Notes: generated by a model from the sequence alone, not told the origin. A DNA stretch of 40,383 nt from Komagataeibacter oboediens (GCF_003207815.1 NZ_NKTX01000024.1:1-40383); one strand, 5' to 3'. Shown: positions 14,852 to 26,299, counted from the first letter of the stretch. Numbers and translations are program-made.

Positions 14852-17071
14852 ATGAGGATCAGGCACGATGCAGCCCATTATTCCCTTCCAGAAGGCGTTG
14901 ATGACCTGGTGCATGGACGCAGTAGTGACCCGTTTTCCATCCTTGGCCGACATAATATGGGCAAGGTCGATGTTGTTCGCGTCCTGTACCATGACGCGGC
15001 GCGCGTAAGACTGGTGGTGGAGCGCCCGCGTTCGGGTGCTACGGAACGGCCCATGCGGCGCATGGGCGATACCGGGCTGCATATCGGCACGATCCCCGCC
15101 GGTGCGCGTTATCACCTGAAGATCGTATGGGCCGACGCGGTGGAGGAAACGGCTGACCCTTACGCCTTCGGCCTGCTGTTGGATGAAGCGGACCTGCGGC
15201 TGTTTTCCGAAGGGCGGCACCCGCATCTCGACCGTGTCATGGGTGCGCAGCCCATGGTGGTGGACGGGACGCCGGGCGTGCGCTTTGCCGTATGGGCGCC
15301 CAATGCGCGGCGGGTATCGGTCATTGGTGACTTCAATTTCTGGGATGGCAGGCGCCATCTCATGCGCCTGCGCCATGGGGCGGGGGTATGGGAACTGTTC
15401 ATTCCCGGACTTGGCTCCGGGGAGCGGTACAAATTCGAGATCATGACGCGTGAGGGGCATATCCTGCCGCAGAAGGCCGATCCCTTCGCCCGTTTCGCCG
15501 AACGCCCCCCGGCAACCGCGTCCGTCATCGCATCGGCAGCGGCATTTGCATGGCAGGACCATGAATGGATGGAAAAGCGCGCGGCACGGCAGGGGGAAGA
15601 TGCGCCGGTGTCCATATATGAACTGCATGTCCCCTCATGGCGCAGGCCGCAGGGCGACCCCGACCGTATCGTGACATGGCGGGAACTGGCGGCGGAACTG
15701 ATCCCGTACGTGCTGGCGACGGGGTTTACGCATGTGGAACTCATGCCTGTTACGGAATACCCCTTTGGCGGGTCATGGGGGTACCAGCCGCTGGGCCTGT
15801 TCGCGCCATCCGCGCGACACGGGACACCGGCGGATTTCGCGGCTTTTGTCGATGAATGCCACCGTGCGGGCATTGGCGTGATACTGGACTGGGTGCCGGC
15901 CCATTTTCCCAATGATGCCCACGGTCTGGTCAGTTTTGACGGCTGTGCGCTGTATGAACACCAGGACCCGCGTGAAGGCGTGCACCGGGACTGGAACACC
16001 CATATCTATAACCTTGGCCGGCACGAAGTGCGTGGCTTCCTGATCGCCAGTGCGCTGATGTGGCTGGAACGCTTCCATATCGACGGCCTGCGGGTCGATG
16101 CGGTGGCGTCCATGCTGTACCGGGACTACAGCCGCAGGGACGGGGAATGGATACCCAACATACATGGCGGCCGTGAAAACCTGGAGGCCGTGGCCTTCCT
16201 GCGGCAGCTGAACCAGACGGTGCGCGACACCATTCCCGACGCCATTACGGTGGCGGAGGAATCAACCGCCTGGCCCGGCGTCACGCGGCCGGTGGAACAG
16301 GGGGGGCTGGGCTTTTCCTATAAATGGAACATGGGCTGGATGCATGACAGCCTGCGGTTTTTTGCCCGTGATCCGCTATGGCGGAGCTATCACCTGTCTG
16401 AAATCCTGTTTGGGCTGCACTATGCCTTCAGCGAACGGTTCATCCTGTGCCTGTCGCATGACGAGGTCACGCACGGCAAGGGATCACTGCTGGCGCGCAT
16501 GCCCGGTGACAACTGGCAGCGTCACGCCAGCATGCGGCTGTTCCTTGCCTTCATGTGGGCGCATCCGGGCAAGAAGCTTATTTTCATGGGCATTGAATTC
16601 GCGCAGGAAAGCGAGTGGTCGCATGACGGTCAGCCGGAATGGCATATCCTGTCCGACCCGTTCAAGTCCGGCATGCGACAGCTGGTGACCGACCTGAACC
16701 ACACGTACCGCGCGTTGCCCGCGCTTCATGCGCGCGACTGCGACCCGGCGGGTTTTGCATGGGTCATTGGCGATGATACGGTCAATACGGTCATTGCGTG
16801 GCTGCGCTTCGCCCCCGGCCATGTGCCGGTCCTTGTCGTGCTCAACATGACACCGGTTGTCCGCCACGACTACCGCGTTGGGGTGCCGGTCGGCGGGCAG
16901 TGGCGCGAGTGTCTCAATTCCGACGCCACCGATTACGGTGGCAGCGGGGTGGGGAACGGGGGATACGTCATGGCGACGGATCATGCAGCCCATGGGCACC
17001 CGTGTTCGTGCGCGCTGACGCTGCCGCCACTGGCCGCGCTGTACCTGCATCCGGCAGGGGTGGTGGCATGA
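14852..17071 (+). CDS. glgB: 1,4-alpha-glucan branching enzyme (GH13)
   Basis: The 739-residue enzyme creates alpha-1,6 branches in glycogen. It has an N-terminal domain (about 15-115), a CBM48 domain (about 135-225, [20 protein letters not shown]) and the GH13 barrel. Catalytic residues are Asp416 in [15 protein letters not shown], Glu469 in [11 protein letters not shown] and Asp537 in [27 protein letters not shown] matches the family. The length equals that of the E. coli type with both N-terminal domains. Its TGA overlaps the glgX ATG (ATGA), so translation is probably coupled. Confidence 0.96.
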   Translation: MRIRHDAAHYSLPEGVDDLVHGRSSDPFSILGRHNMGKVDVVRVLYHDAARVRLVVERPRSGATERPMRRMGDTGLHIGTIPAGARYHLKIVWADAVEETADPYAFGLLLDEADLRLFSEGRHPHLDRVMGAQPMVVDGTPGVRFAVWAPNARRVSVIGDFNFWDGRRHLMRLRHGAGVWELFIPGLGSGERYKFEIMTREGHILPQKADPFARFAERPPATASVIASAAAFAWQDHEWMEKRAARQGEDAPVSIYELHVPSWRRPQGDPDRIVTWRELAAELIPYVLATGFTHVELMPVTEYPFGGSWGYQPLGLFAPSARHGTPADFAAFVDECHRAGIGVILDWVPAHFPNDAHGLVSFDGCALYEHQDPREGVHRDWNTHIYNLGRHEVRGFLIASALMWLERFHIDGLRVDAVASMLYRDYSRRDGEWIPNIHGGRENLEAVAFLRQLNQTVRDTIPDAITVAEESTAWPGVTRPVEQGGLGFSYKWNMGWMHDSLRFFARDPLWRSYHLSEILFGLHYAFSERFILCLSHDEVTHGKGSLLARMPGDNWQRHASMRLFLAFMWAHPGKKLIFMGIEFAQESEWSHDGQPEWHILSDPFKSGMRQLVTDLNHTYRALPALHARDCDPAGFAWVIGDDTVNTVIAWLRFAPGHVPVLVVLNMTPVVRHDYRVGVPVGGQWRECLNSDATDYGGSGVGNGGYVMATDHAAHGHPCSCALTLPPLAALYLHPAGVVA

Positions 17072-19206
17072 TGCGTTTTCCGTCATCGCTCCTGCCCGGA
17101 ACACCCACGCGGCTTGGGGCCCACTGGGATGGCATGGGCGTCAATTTCGCGGTGTTTTCCGCCAATGCGCAGCAGATCGACCTGTGCCTGTTCGACCCGC
17201 GCGACCGGCGCGAGATCGCACGTTTCCACCTGCCTGAATACACGGATGAAGTCTGGCACGGCTACCTGCCGGATGCGGAACCGGGGCTGCTGTACGGCTT
17301 TCGCGCCTTCGGGCCGTATGACCCGGTCAATGGCCATCGTTTCAATCCGCACAAGCTGCTGATCGATCCCTATGCCCGCCGGCTGACCGGCCCGATTTCA
17401 TGGTCGGACATGCAGTTTGGCTACCGCCTGCATTCGCCGCGTGCCGACCTGTCGTTCGACCGGCGCGACAGCGCGCCCTACATGCCGCGCTGCGTGGTGG
17501 TGAATGACGCGTACGAATGGGAGGACGATGTCCTGCCGCGCGTGCCGTGGGACCGCACCGTCATCATGGAAGCCCATGTGAAGGGGCTGACCATGCGCCG
17601 TGAAATGGAGCGCAACCCCCAGCCCGGCACGTTCCAGGCGCTGGGGGCGCCTGAAATGATCGCCCACCTGCACCGGCTGGGCGTCACCACGCTGGAACTG
17701 CTGCCCATTCAGTGCTTTGCCCCTGAACGCTATCTGCTTGAACGCGGGCTGACCAATTACTGGGGGTACAACACGCTGGCGTTTTTCGTGCCGTATGCAG
17801 GCTATCTGGCCAACGGTTCACCGCACGAACTGCGTGCGGCCATCCGACGGTTGCACAAGGCGGGGATCGAGGTGGTGATGGACGTGGTCTACAACCATAC
17901 CTGCGAAGGCAGCGAACTTGGCCCCACCCTGTGTTACCGGGGGCTGGACAACGCCATCTATTACCGTCTTGTGCCGGGGAACGAGCGGCACCTGATCAAC
18001 GATACCGGGTGTGGCAATACGCTCAACCTGTCGCACCCGCGCGTGTTGCAGATGGTGCTGGACTCCCTGCGGTACTGGGCGAGTGAATTCCATGTTGATG
18101 GATTCCGCTTCGACCTGGCCCCCGTTCTGGGGCGCGAGCCGTATGGCTTCGACCCGGGATCGGGTTTTTTCGATGCGATCATACAGGATCCCGTCCTGTC
18201 CGAACGCAAGCTGATTGCCGAACCATGGGACCCGGGGCCCGGCGGCTACCAGTTTGGCAATTTCCCGCCCGGCTTTGCCGAATGGAACGACCGTTTCCGT
18301 GATACCACGCGCCGGTTCTGGCGTGGGGACGCAATGCAGCAGGGCGAAATGGCGGCCCGTATTGCCGGCTCGGGCGACCTGCTGGACAAGCGCGGGCGCA
18401 GGCCGTGGAGTTCGGTCAACATCCTGACCACGCATGACGGGTTCACGCTGGAGGATGTGGTCAGCTACGCCGGGCGGCATAATGACGCCAACAAGGAAAA
18501 CGGGCAGGACGGACACGCCGAAAACTACAGCGCCAACTGGGGCGTGGAAGGGCCCAGCGATGATCCCGCCATCGTAAACCTGCGTGGCCGGGTGCAGCGC
18601 GCGATGATGGCCACCCTCATGCTGTCGCACGGCACGCCGATGCTTCTGGCGGGCGATGAATTCGGCCAGACCCAGAACGGCAACAACAACGCCTACTGTC
18701 AGGACAATCCCATAAGCTGGCTGGACTGGGATCGCGCCGCATCGCCCGAGGGGCAGGTCATGATCGGGTTCGTGGCGCGGCTTTCGGCGCTGCGCCGGGC
18801 GCATCCTTCGCTGCGGGCCGCGCGTTACATGCATGGACGGCACCACCCGCTGCCCGGATTGGCCGATATTGGCTGGTTCCGCCGTGACGGCTCGCCCATG
18901 GGGCAGGAACAGTGGGGCGAGGAAGCCTTTCACCTGCTGGGTGTTCGGCGCGCCAGCACGGATACGCATGACGGGATGGACGTAACCTACATGCTGCTCA
19001 ACCCCGGTGGCGATGACATCAGGGCCATGCTGCCAGGGCCGGAGGGTCGATGGACGATGCTGCTGGACACCACCAGTCCCGAAAAGCCTGAAACGGTGCT
19101 GGACGAAGGCACGAAGGATGTTGTCGTGCCCGCGCATGGTCTGCTGCTGCTGTCGCTTGCCCCCGATGCCGAACCTGATGCATCGCTTGGTGGTGACGCA
19201 CCATGA
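17068..19206 (+). CDS. glgX: Glycogen debranching enzyme (GH13)
   Basis: The 712-residue enzyme hydrolyses alpha-1,6 branches, preferably short limit-dextrin branches left by phosphorylase. A CBM48 domain (about 10-110) precedes the GH13 barrel. The active site is Asp349 in [13 protein letters not shown], Glu385 in [15 protein letters not shown] and Asp457 in [32 protein letters not shown] is the usual GlgX C-terminal motif. The start is ATG 17068, overlapping the glgB stop. ATG 17071 is equally possible. The open frame upstream is only an overlap with glgB. The end overlaps treZ (ATGA). Confidence 0.95.
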   Translation: MMRFPSSLLPGTPTRLGAHWDGMGVNFAVFSANAQQIDLCLFDPRDRREIARFHLPEYTDEVWHGYLPDAEPGLLYGFRAFGPYDPVNGHRFNPHKLLIDPYARRLTGPISWSDMQFGYRLHSPRADLSFDRRDSAPYMPRCVVVNDAYEWEDDVLPRVPWDRTVIMEAHVKGLTMRREMERNPQPGTFQALGAPEMIAHLHRLGVTTLELLPIQCFAPERYLLERGLTNYWGYNTLAFFVPYAGYLANGSPHELRAAIRRLHKAGIEVVMDVVYNHTCEGSELGPTLCYRGLDNAIYYRLVPGNERHLINDTGCGNTLNLSHPRVLQMVLDSLRYWASEFHVDGFRFDLAPVLGREPYGFDPGSGFFDAIIQDPVLSERKLIAEPWDPGPGGYQFGNFPPGFAEWNDRFRDTTRRFWRGDAMQQGEMAARIAGSGDLLDKRGRRPWSSVNILTTHDGFTLEDVVSYAGRHNDANKENGQDGHAENYSANWGVEGPSDDPAIVNLRGRVQRAMMATLMLSHGTPMLLAGDEFGQTQNGNNNAYCQDNPISWLDWDRAASPEGQVMIGFVARLSALRRAHPSLRAARYMHGRHHPLPGLADIGWFRRDGSPMGQEQWGEEAFHLLGVRRASTDTHDGMDVTYMLLNPGGDDIRAMLPGPEGRWTMLLDTTSPEKPETVLDEGTKDVVVPAHGLLLLSLAPDAEPDASLGGDAP

Positions 19207-20981
19207 ACCGGTATTTCCAGCATCCGCGCCATGCCGGGGCGACGGTGGTGGATGGTGGGCACACGCGCTTCCGCCTGTGGGCGCCGTCATGCGATACCGT
19301 CATGCTTGAGGTGGAAGAACACGCACCTGCTCCCATGGCGCGGCGCAAGGGGGGATGGTACGAATGTGTCTTTCCCTGCGGTCCCGGCGCGCGGTACCGC
19401 TACCGCGTCGCCCCTGACCTTGCGGTGCCCGACCCGGCGTCGTGTTACCAGCCCGATGACGTGCATGGGGCAAGCATGGTGATCGATTCAGGGGCATATG
19501 ACTGGCAGTATCCCCGCTGGGCCGGGCGGCCGTGGCATGATGTCGTGATATACGAACTCCATGTCGGGGCGATGGGTGGGTACGCAGGGGTTGCGCGCGA
19601 CCTGCCGCGCATTGCGGCCCTTGGGGTTACCGCCATCGAACTCATGCCCCTGTCGGAGATACCGGGCGGGCGGAACTGGGGATATGATGGCGTGCTGCCG
19701 TATGCCCCCGAATCCTCTTATGGTCATCCTGATGATCTCAAGGCGCTGGTCGATGCGGCGCACGGGCTTGGGCTTATGGTGTTCCTGGATGTGGTGTACA
19801 ACCATTTCGGGCCGGACGGGAATTACCTGGCCGCCTATGCCGCCCCGTTCTTTCGTGCCGACCAGCCCACGCCTTGGGGGGCGGCCATTGATTTCCGGCA
19901 GGCGGCGGTACGGATATTTTTTGAAGATAATGCGCTGTACTGGCTGATGGAGTTCCGTTTTGACGGGCTGCGGCTGGATGCGGTGCAGGCCATTACCGAA
20001 CGTGACTGGCTGCGTGAACTGCCCGCGCGCGTCCGGGCGCGGACCGAACCGGGACGGCACGTACACCTGATCGTGGAAAACGAGAACAATGACGCGGGCC
20101 TGCTGCGCGCGGGGTATCGTGCCCAGTGGAACGATGACGCCCATAACGCCCTGCATGTCCTGCTGACGGGGGAGGATGAAGGGTATTACGGCAATTTTTC
20201 CCACGCGCCCGCGACCGCCCTTGCACGCGTGCTGGCGGAAGGGTTTGCCTTTCAGGGCGAGACATCGCCCGTTACACACCTGCCACGCGGCAGCGCCAGC
20301 GCGGACCTGCCGCCCGACCGGTTCATTATCTTCCTGCAGAACCATGACCAGATCGGCAACCGGGCGATGGGTGAACGGCTGGGTGTGCTGGCCCCGCAAC
20401 AGGCGTTGCGTGCGGCCTACGGGCTTGTGCTGCTGTGCCCGCAGATCCCCCTGCTGTTCATGGGGGAGGACTGGGGATCACGTCGTCCCTTCCTGTTCTT
20501 CACCAGCCATACGCCCGAACTGGGCCGCATCGTGCGGGACGGGCGGCGTCGGGAATTCGCCGGGTTTTCGCACTTCGCCTCCCCCGAAACACGCGACACC
20601 ATCCCCAATCCCAACGCGCCGGAAACCTTTACGGCGTCCCGTCCGTGCGAGGCGGAACGCACCGCACCCGACCATGTGGCGTGGACCGCCTTCATCCATG
20701 ACCTTCTGGTCATCCGCCATCGCTGGATCATGCCCCGCCTGTCCGGTGCACACGCCATGGGCGCGCAGGTGATCGGGCCGAAGGCGGTGGTGGCACGGTG
20801 GCGCATGGGCGATGGGGCGGTTCTGGGTATTGCGCTCAACCTGGATGAGGCCCCCGTGCCCATGGCCGATGCGCCGGAAGGACGGTGCCTGTACGCGCTG
20901 CCGCAGGCTGCCGACATGACTGCAGGCAGCCTGCCACCCCATTGCGTCATGGTCCGCCTGACCGAGGTGCATGATGAATAA
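19203..20981 (+). CDS. treZ: Maltooligosyl trehalose trehalohydrolase (GH13)
   Basis: The 592-residue enzyme cuts trehalose from the end of maltooligosyl-trehalose made by TreY. An N-terminal beta domain (about 15-95, TRFRLWAPSCDTVML) precedes the barrel. Asp259 in FDGLRLDAVQAI is the nucleophile, Glu292 in LIVENENND is the acid/base and Asp382 is in LQNHDQIGNR. ELHVGAMGGYAGV and GYDGVLPYAPESSYG are typical of TreZ rather than GlgB. The start lies in the glgX stop (ATGA) and the end overlaps malQ by 11 bases. Confidence 0.95.
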   Translation: MNRYFQHPRHAGATVVDGGHTRFRLWAPSCDTVMLEVEEHAPAPMARRKGGWYECVFPCGPGARYRYRVAPDLAVPDPASCYQPDDVHGASMVIDSGAYDWQYPRWAGRPWHDVVIYELHVGAMGGYAGVARDLPRIAALGVTAIELMPLSEIPGGRNWGYDGVLPYAPESSYGHPDDLKALVDAAHGLGLMVFLDVVYNHFGPDGNYLAAYAAPFFRADQPTPWGAAIDFRQAAVRIFFEDNALYWLMEFRFDGLRLDAVQAITERDWLRELPARVRARTEPGRHVHLIVENENNDAGLLRAGYRAQWNDDAHNALHVLLTGEDEGYYGNFSHAPATALARVLAEGFAFQGETSPVTHLPRGSASADLPPDRFIIFLQNHDQIGNRAMGERLGVLAPQQALRAAYGLVLLCPQIPLLFMGEDWGSRRPFLFFTSHTPELGRIVRDGRRREFAGFSHFASPETRDTIPNPNAPETFTASRPCEAERTAPDHVAWTAFIHDLLVIRHRWIMPRLSGAHAMGAQVIGPKAVVARWRMGDGAVLGIALNLDEAPVPMADAPEGRCLYALPQAADMTAGSLPPHCVMVRLTEVHDE

Positions 20982-23046
20982 CCGCGACCTTGTCGATCGT
21001 GCCCGCCATGCCGGGCTGAGCATGCGCTGGCGCGATGCGGCGGGGCAGATCCACCGTGTCTCCAACGAAAGCGTGCGCCGCCTGCTGGCCGTGCTGGAGG
21101 GGCATGGCGCCCCCGTTGCCGCCGGGCTGCCGCCCATGATCGTGACAGTAATGGGACAGCTGACCCCGCTGAGCCTACCTGACGGCACGCAGGCTACCGA
21201 TTTCCGGCTGGAGACGGAAACGGGGGAGGTGGTGGAAGGCCCGTTGCGCCGCATACGTGGCCGGCCGGCCCTGCCGCCGTTCCGGTCGTGCGGGTATCAC
21301 CACCTGTCGATCGGGCCGCATGCCACCACCCTTGCGGTGGCGCCGCCCGCCTGTCCCACCATTGACGCACGGATGGATGGGGCAGGGGGCATGCGGCCAT
21401 GGGGCGTGGGGGCACAGGTCTATGGCCTGCGTACGCCCGGTGACGGGGGGATCGGCCATCTGGGTGCGGTGGCGACCCTGTCGCGTCTTGCCGCGGCGCG
21501 GGGGGCGGACGCGCTGGCCATAAGCCCGGTCCATGCCATGTTTGCCGCGCGGCCGGACCAGTACAGTCCCTATTCACCGTCCTCGCGGCTGTTCCTCAAT
21601 GTCCTGCTGGCCGATCCGCTGGCGGTGTTCGATACGGCAACCGTGCAGGCGGCGGCCCTGCGCAATGGTCGGGCCTATGTCGATACGGTCAGGATGCTGG
21701 AAGATGCGCCCCTGATCGACTGGGCGCAGGCGGCGGCCCGGCGTTATGAACTGCTGCGGCGACTGTATGAAGAACGGATCGTGCCGCACCCTCCTGCCGA
21801 ACTGGCGGAATTCCGCAAGATGCGTGGCGTGGCGCTGGAACAGCACGCGGTGTTCGAAACCCTGCATGCCTATTTTTCCACCCGTGGCGGGCGTGGTGGC
21901 GACTGGCGGCAGTGGCCGGTTGCGATGCGTCGCCCCGACAGCCCGGAAGTCGCGCGGTTCGCCTATGAATTCGCCAGTGACGTGAATTTTCATGTGTTCG
22001 TGCAGTGGCTGGCCGCCAGAAGCATGGAACAGGCATGTGGCGCGGCGCGTGCCGTGGGCATGCGGATCGGGCTGGTGGCCGACATGGCGGTGGGCGTTGA
22101 CCCGACGGGCAGCGAATGCTGGTCGCGGCAGCAGGAATTCCTTGTCGGTGCGTCCATCGGCGCGCCGCCCGATGCCCTCAGTCCCGTGGGGCAGGACTGG
22201 GGGCTGACCACCTTTTCCCCTGCGGGCCTGCGGGCGGGCGGCTACCGTGCCTTTATCGAAACGGTGCGCGCGGGGCTGGCGCATGCCGGGGGAATACGCA
22301 TCGACCATGTCATGGCGCTGGAGCGATTATGGGTCATACCGCAGGGCGGGACATCGGCCGAGGGGGCGTACCTGTCCTTTCCCGTGCGTGACCTCATGCG
22401 GCTTGTGGCGCTGGAAGCCGCGCGCGCCAACGCCATCGTGATTGGCGAGGATCTGGGCACGGTCACGTCCGCCTTCCGGACAATGGCGCACAAACACGGG
22501 ATCATGGGCATGAACGTGCTGTTTTTCGAACGCACGCCACAGGGCGCGTTCAGGCCACCGGTAACGTGGTCGGCCAACGCCACCGCCATGACCACGACGC
22601 ATGACCTGCCCACCGTGGCGGGATGGTGGCAGGGAACCGACATCGACTGGCGCGTGAAACTGGGGCAGATGGCGCCGGGGGTGGATGGTGTCACCCTGAA
22701 GGACGAGCGTGAAAACGACCGCACCGCACTTTGGGCGGCCATGACGACCCCATCGGCCGGTCCTGCCGCCCGTAGGAAACCAGGTGCTGAAAAACCGCCC
22801 GCTACCGCCGCGGGGGCGGCGCGGGTGGTGGATGAAGCCATTGGCTTCGTCGCCCGTGCGGTATGCCCGCTGGCGGTCATTCCACTGGAGGACCTGCTGG
22901 GTCTGGATGAACAGCCCAACCTGCCTGGTACCACCAGCGGCCACCCCAACTGGTGCAGGCGGTATCCGGGCATGACCGCTACCGTGCTGTCCGGTGTGGA
23001 TGCGCGCCGGCGTTTGGGGCGCCTGCGGGCGGGCAGGTCGTCATGA
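20971..23046 (+). CDS. malQ: 4-alpha-glucanotransferase (amylomaltase, GH77)
   Basis: The 691-residue enzyme disproportionates maltooligosaccharides, lengthening short glucans so that they can be used by TreY, GlgP or GlgB. Catalytic residues are Asp445 in GIRIDHVMALERLW, Glu493 in VIGEDLGTV and Asp545 in TTTHDLPTVAGWW. DQYSPYSPSSRLFLN is the standard GH77 acceptor segment. It has an N-terminal extension of about 140 residues before the barrel, as in the long MalQ group. Its position between treZ and treY links it to trehalose synthesis. Its TGA overlaps the treY ATG. Confidence 0.95.
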   Translation: MMNNRDLVDRARHAGLSMRWRDAAGQIHRVSNESVRRLLAVLEGHGAPVAAGLPPMIVTVMGQLTPLSLPDGTQATDFRLETETGEVVEGPLRRIRGRPALPPFRSCGYHHLSIGPHATTLAVAPPACPTIDARMDGAGGMRPWGVGAQVYGLRTPGDGGIGHLGAVATLSRLAAARGADALAISPVHAMFAARPDQYSPYSPSSRLFLNVLLADPLAVFDTATVQAAALRNGRAYVDTVRMLEDAPLIDWAQAAARRYELLRRLYEERIVPHPPAELAEFRKMRGVALEQHAVFETLHAYFSTRGGRGGDWRQWPVAMRRPDSPEVARFAYEFASDVNFHVFVQWLAARSMEQACGAARAVGMRIGLVADMAVGVDPTGSECWSRQQEFLVGASIGAPPDALSPVGQDWGLTTFSPAGLRAGGYRAFIETVRAGLAHAGGIRIDHVMALERLWVIPQGGTSAEGAYLSFPVRDLMRLVALEAARANAIVIGEDLGTVTSAFRTMAHKHGIMGMNVLFFERTPQGAFRPPVTWSANATAMTTTHDLPTVAGWWQGTDIDWRVKLGQMAPGVDGVTLKDERENDRTALWAAMTTPSAGPAARRKPGAEKPPATAAGAARVVDEAIGFVARAVCPLAVIPLEDLLGLDEQPNLPGTTSGHPNWCRRYPGMTATVLSGVDARRRLGRLRAGRSS

Positions 23047-25784
23047 ACAGCCGCCATGGCGCGCCATCGGTGCGGGCGACGTATCGTCTGCAGTTCCGTG
23101 GCGGGATGACGCTGGACGGTGCGACAGCGCTTGTGCCACAGCTTGCGCGACTGGGTGTAAGCCATCTCTATGCCTCGCCGCTGCTGGCCGCGTGTCCCGG
23201 TTCCACGCATGGCTATGACACAATCCGTTATGACCGGATCGATCCCGTGCTGGGGGATGAAGCGGCGCTAGCGCGCCTGGCCGCGCGGCTGCATGCCCAT
23301 GGCATGGGGCTGATCATGGATATCGTGCCCAACCACATGGCGGCGGACGGGCATAATCCGTGGTGGAGGGATGTGCTGACATGGGGACAGGCATCGGTCC
23401 ACGCCAACTGGTTTGACATTGACTGGGATGTGCCGGACCCCGATCTGCATGGGCGTGTCATGCTGCCCGTTCTTGATCGCCCGTTTGATGACGTGCTGGC
23501 GGCGGGGCTGCTGGTGCTGCGTCATGATGGGGAAAGCGGGCTGTTTTTCATCCATCACCATGACCAGCGCTTTCCGCTGTGCCCCATGGGGTATGCCGGT
23601 CTGCTGGCCGCGGTGGATGCACCGGGACACCTGCTGGCGGCCTTTACCACCGTGGCAATGCGCGCACGCCCGGGGCAGGAAGCGGATGCGGCGGTGGATA
23701 TGCTGCGGCAATGGGCAGCGACCGGCGCGGGCAGGGTGGCCATGGCCCGGATCGCGATGATCCATGACGGCACCAACCTGTCGGGTCGGGCGCGGCTGAC
23801 GGATGTGCTGGCGGAGCAGGCATGGCATCTGGCGTGGTGGCGCGAGGGGGTGTTGCGCCTGAACTGGCGGCGGTTTTTTGATATTACCGGCCTTGTCAGC
23901 CTGTGTGTCGAACGTGAAGAGGTGTTCGACGCGGTGCATGCCTATGTCCTGTCCCTGTACCGACGTGGACTGGTTGACGGGTTGCGCGTGGACCATATCG
24001 ATGGATTGAGCGCGCCCGCAGTCTATTGCCAGCGCCTGCGCGCCCGGCTGGATGCCCTGACGCCCGACCGCCCGGAGGACGCGTTGCCGGGCGGGGCGGT
24101 GTATGTCGAAAAGATCCTGGCCGAAGGGGAAACGCTTCCCGCCGCATGGCCGGTTGACGGCACCACGGGCTATGACTTCATGGATCAGGTATCGGCCGCG
24201 TTGCACGATTCTGACGGGGCTGGCGTGCTGGACCGGCTATGGGCCGGGTGCGGGCCGGACGCCGGTATGCCGGCCCCGATTGCCCGGGCGGCGCGCGCCT
24301 ATCTGCTGGATCAGGTCTTTTGCGCGGAATTCGGCCATCTGGCAGTCCTGCTGCGCCAGTGCCTGCCTGATGAAGGCGGGTCATGGGCGGCGCAGGACAT
24401 ACGGCCCGCGCTGGAAAACCTGCTGCTGTGGTTCGGTCCGTACCGCGCCTATTTCGGGGATGAGGCGATTCAGGACCATGGGGGGGACGCCATGGCGCTG
24501 GACAGGGCGAAACTGGCGGCCCGCCGGATTGCCACGGGCGAACAGGCCATGGTGGTGGGGGACATCGCGCGCCTGCTGTCCGCCTGTCCCGAATGGGCGC
24601 CGCCCCCTTTGGTGCGTCGGGCGCAGCAGGCATTTGAACACCTGACCGCGCCACTGGCCGCCAAATCGCTGGAGGATACGACCTTCTACCGTTATGGCCG
24701 CCTGCTGTCGCGTAACGAAGTGGGGTCGGACCCGGCCGTAATGGGTCTGCCGGTTTCGACCTTCCATGCCAGTTGCGTGTTGCGGCAGGCACATTTTCCC
24801 CATGCGTTGCTGGCGACCGCAACCCATGACCACAAGCGGGGGGAGGATGCCCGTGCCCGCCTTGCGGTCCTGAGCACGATGCCCGCCGAATGGGAACGGC
24901 AGGTGCATGACTGGTTTGCCCACAATCACGCGGCGGGTCGCGGCGGGCCGGACCGTATTGACGAGCTGATGCTGTACCAGACGCTGGTGGGGGCGTGGCC
25001 GCTGGAGCCGTTTGCAAATGATGCGGAGCGGCTGCATTTCCGCAGGCGCATCCAGCAGTGGCAGACCAAGGCCCTGCGTGAAGCCAAGCGCCATACCGGG
25101 TGGATCAGCCCCGATACGGCATATGAGGACGCCTGCGCCGGGTTTGTGGACCGCCTGCTTGATCCCGTTGTCTCAGCCCCTTTCCTGCGGCAGATGGCCG
25201 GATTTGTAGACCGTATCGCCCCGGCGGGCGCGGTGAACGGCCTTGCGCAGACCCTGCTGCGGCTGACCACGCCGGGGGTGCCGGACCTGTATCAGGGCTG
25301 TGAATTGTGGGATTTTAGCCTTGTTGATCCCGATAACCGGGTACCGGTCAATTTCGATTACCGCGCGATGCTGCTGGAACAGTCCACCAGTTTTGCCGCT
25401 GCCGCCGCGACATGGCGCACGGGGCGGGTCAAGCAGGACATGATCCGGCGCATCCTTGCATTCCGGCAGAATTATCCGGACCTGTTTGCGGATGGAACCT
25501 ATGAACCCGTGGACATCGGGGGGGATGACCGGTCCCACGGCATTGCCTTCATGCGGCGGCATGGGGGGATCAGCCTGCTGGTTGTGGCCCCGCGTCTGGC
25601 ATCGGGACTGGCGATCCATGCCGGGACGCTGGCCATGGGGAGGGATGTGGATCTTTCGCTTGTCCTGCCAGACATGACCGGGAAATGGCACAGCCTGCTG
25701 GGTGATGTGCCCCGGTGGGTGACGCATCCCTTCACACGCGGGCAGGTGCCCCTGACCTGCCTTGTCCACCATGACGGGGCATAG
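23043..25784 (+). CDS. treY: Maltooligosyl trehalose synthase (GH13)
   Basis: The 913-residue enzyme converts the reducing end of a maltodextrin into an alpha,alpha-1,1 linkage, the first TreYZ step. RATYRLQF (11-18), HLYASPLL (41-48) and IMDIVPNHMA open the barrel. Asp317 in GLRVDHIDGL is the nucleophile and Glu356 in VYVEKILAEGETLP is the acid/base. ATHDHKRGEDARAR and TTPGVPDLYQGCELWDFSLVDPDNR are TreY-specific. The length is in the upper range for TreY. The start at 23043 (ATGA with malQ) is preferred because the residues upstream are the malQ overlap. It is the last gene of the block. Confidence 0.96.
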   Translation: MNSRHGAPSVRATYRLQFRGGMTLDGATALVPQLARLGVSHLYASPLLAACPGSTHGYDTIRYDRIDPVLGDEAALARLAARLHAHGMGLIMDIVPNHMAADGHNPWWRDVLTWGQASVHANWFDIDWDVPDPDLHGRVMLPVLDRPFDDVLAAGLLVLRHDGESGLFFIHHHDQRFPLCPMGYAGLLAAVDAPGHLLAAFTTVAMRARPGQEADAAVDMLRQWAATGAGRVAMARIAMIHDGTNLSGRARLTDVLAEQAWHLAWWREGVLRLNWRRFFDITGLVSLCVEREEVFDAVHAYVLSLYRRGLVDGLRVDHIDGLSAPAVYCQRLRARLDALTPDRPEDALPGGAVYVEKILAEGETLPAAWPVDGTTGYDFMDQVSAALHDSDGAGVLDRLWAGCGPDAGMPAPIARAARAYLLDQVFCAEFGHLAVLLRQCLPDEGGSWAAQDIRPALENLLLWFGPYRAYFGDEAIQDHGGDAMALDRAKLAARRIATGEQAMVVGDIARLLSACPEWAPPPLVRRAQQAFEHLTAPLAAKSLEDTTFYRYGRLLSRNEVGSDPAVMGLPVSTFHASCVLRQAHFPHALLATATHDHKRGEDARARLAVLSTMPAEWERQVHDWFAHNHAAGRGGPDRIDELMLYQTLVGAWPLEPFANDAERLHFRRRIQQWQTKALREAKRHTGWISPDTAYEDACAGFVDRLLDPVVSAPFLRQMAGFVDRIAPAGAVNGLAQTLLRLTTPGVPDLYQGCELWDFSLVDPDNRVPVNFDYRAMLLEQSTSFAAAAATWRTGRVKQDMIRRILAFRQNYPDLFADGTYEPVDIGGDDRSHGIAFMRRHGGISLLVVAPRLASGLAIHAGTLAMGRDVDLSLVLPDMTGKWHSLLGDVPRWVTHPFTRGQVPLTCLVHHDGA

Positions 25785-25980
25785 TGACAGGGAAACCGCC
25801 CGTACTGGTTTTCGTTCCGGCTGGTTCGTTCATTGCGGATCACATCGTGCGGAGAAAAATGCCATCGGCCCGAACTTCTGTTAACATCTGGCGTTGAGTG
25901 CATGTGGCGGGCTGCCACCGCACCCTTCACAAACCTCGTGACAGTTCCAGTACCCACCATGCAGATGCAGGGAGATGGAC

Positions 25981-26211
25981 ATGACGACGTCAGATCACAC
26001 CGTGAACAATCAGGAACTTGAACTGCGGGCCATAAACCTGTGGAACAAACAGCATCCCGACCGGCCGTGGCGGCGGTTAAGCAACCTTCATCGTTATCGC
26101 AGGACAACGCATGCGCTGCAGGGGATTCCGGCCTTTCCTGAAGAACAGGCGCAGTTCCGGTTTCTTGCTTCGCATGGCATGGGTCTTTCGCAAGGTGAAA
26201 GCCGCGGGTGA
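25981..26211 (+). CDS. Small basic hypothetical protein
   Basis: AGGGAG at 25969-25974 followed six bases later by ATG 25981 gives 76 residues. The sequence is polar and basic, with aromatic residues in LWNKQHPDRPWRRLSNLHRY and no membrane segment. The 196-base gap after treY shows no clear terminator, so read-through from the operon is possible. A GC-rich hairpin (GGGGGTCC...CCCC, then TTTT) lies about 15 bases beyond its stop. The family is not recognised. Confidence 0.6.
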   Translation: MTTSDHTVNNQELELRAINLWNKQHPDRPWRRLSNLHRYRRTTHALQGIPAFPEEQAQFRFLASHGMGLSQGESRG

Positions 26212-26299
26212 CACGGGGACGGCGGGGGTCCTGTTGCCCCGGTTTTACATGTGAATGAATGGGGCGGGTACGGTCACGTGTCCGCCCCATCATGTATGT

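Noticed and set aside
17818-19290. Long minus-strand open frame opposite glgX.
   Set aside because: Same reason: antisense open frame in GC-rich coding DNA, with no domain and no start signals.
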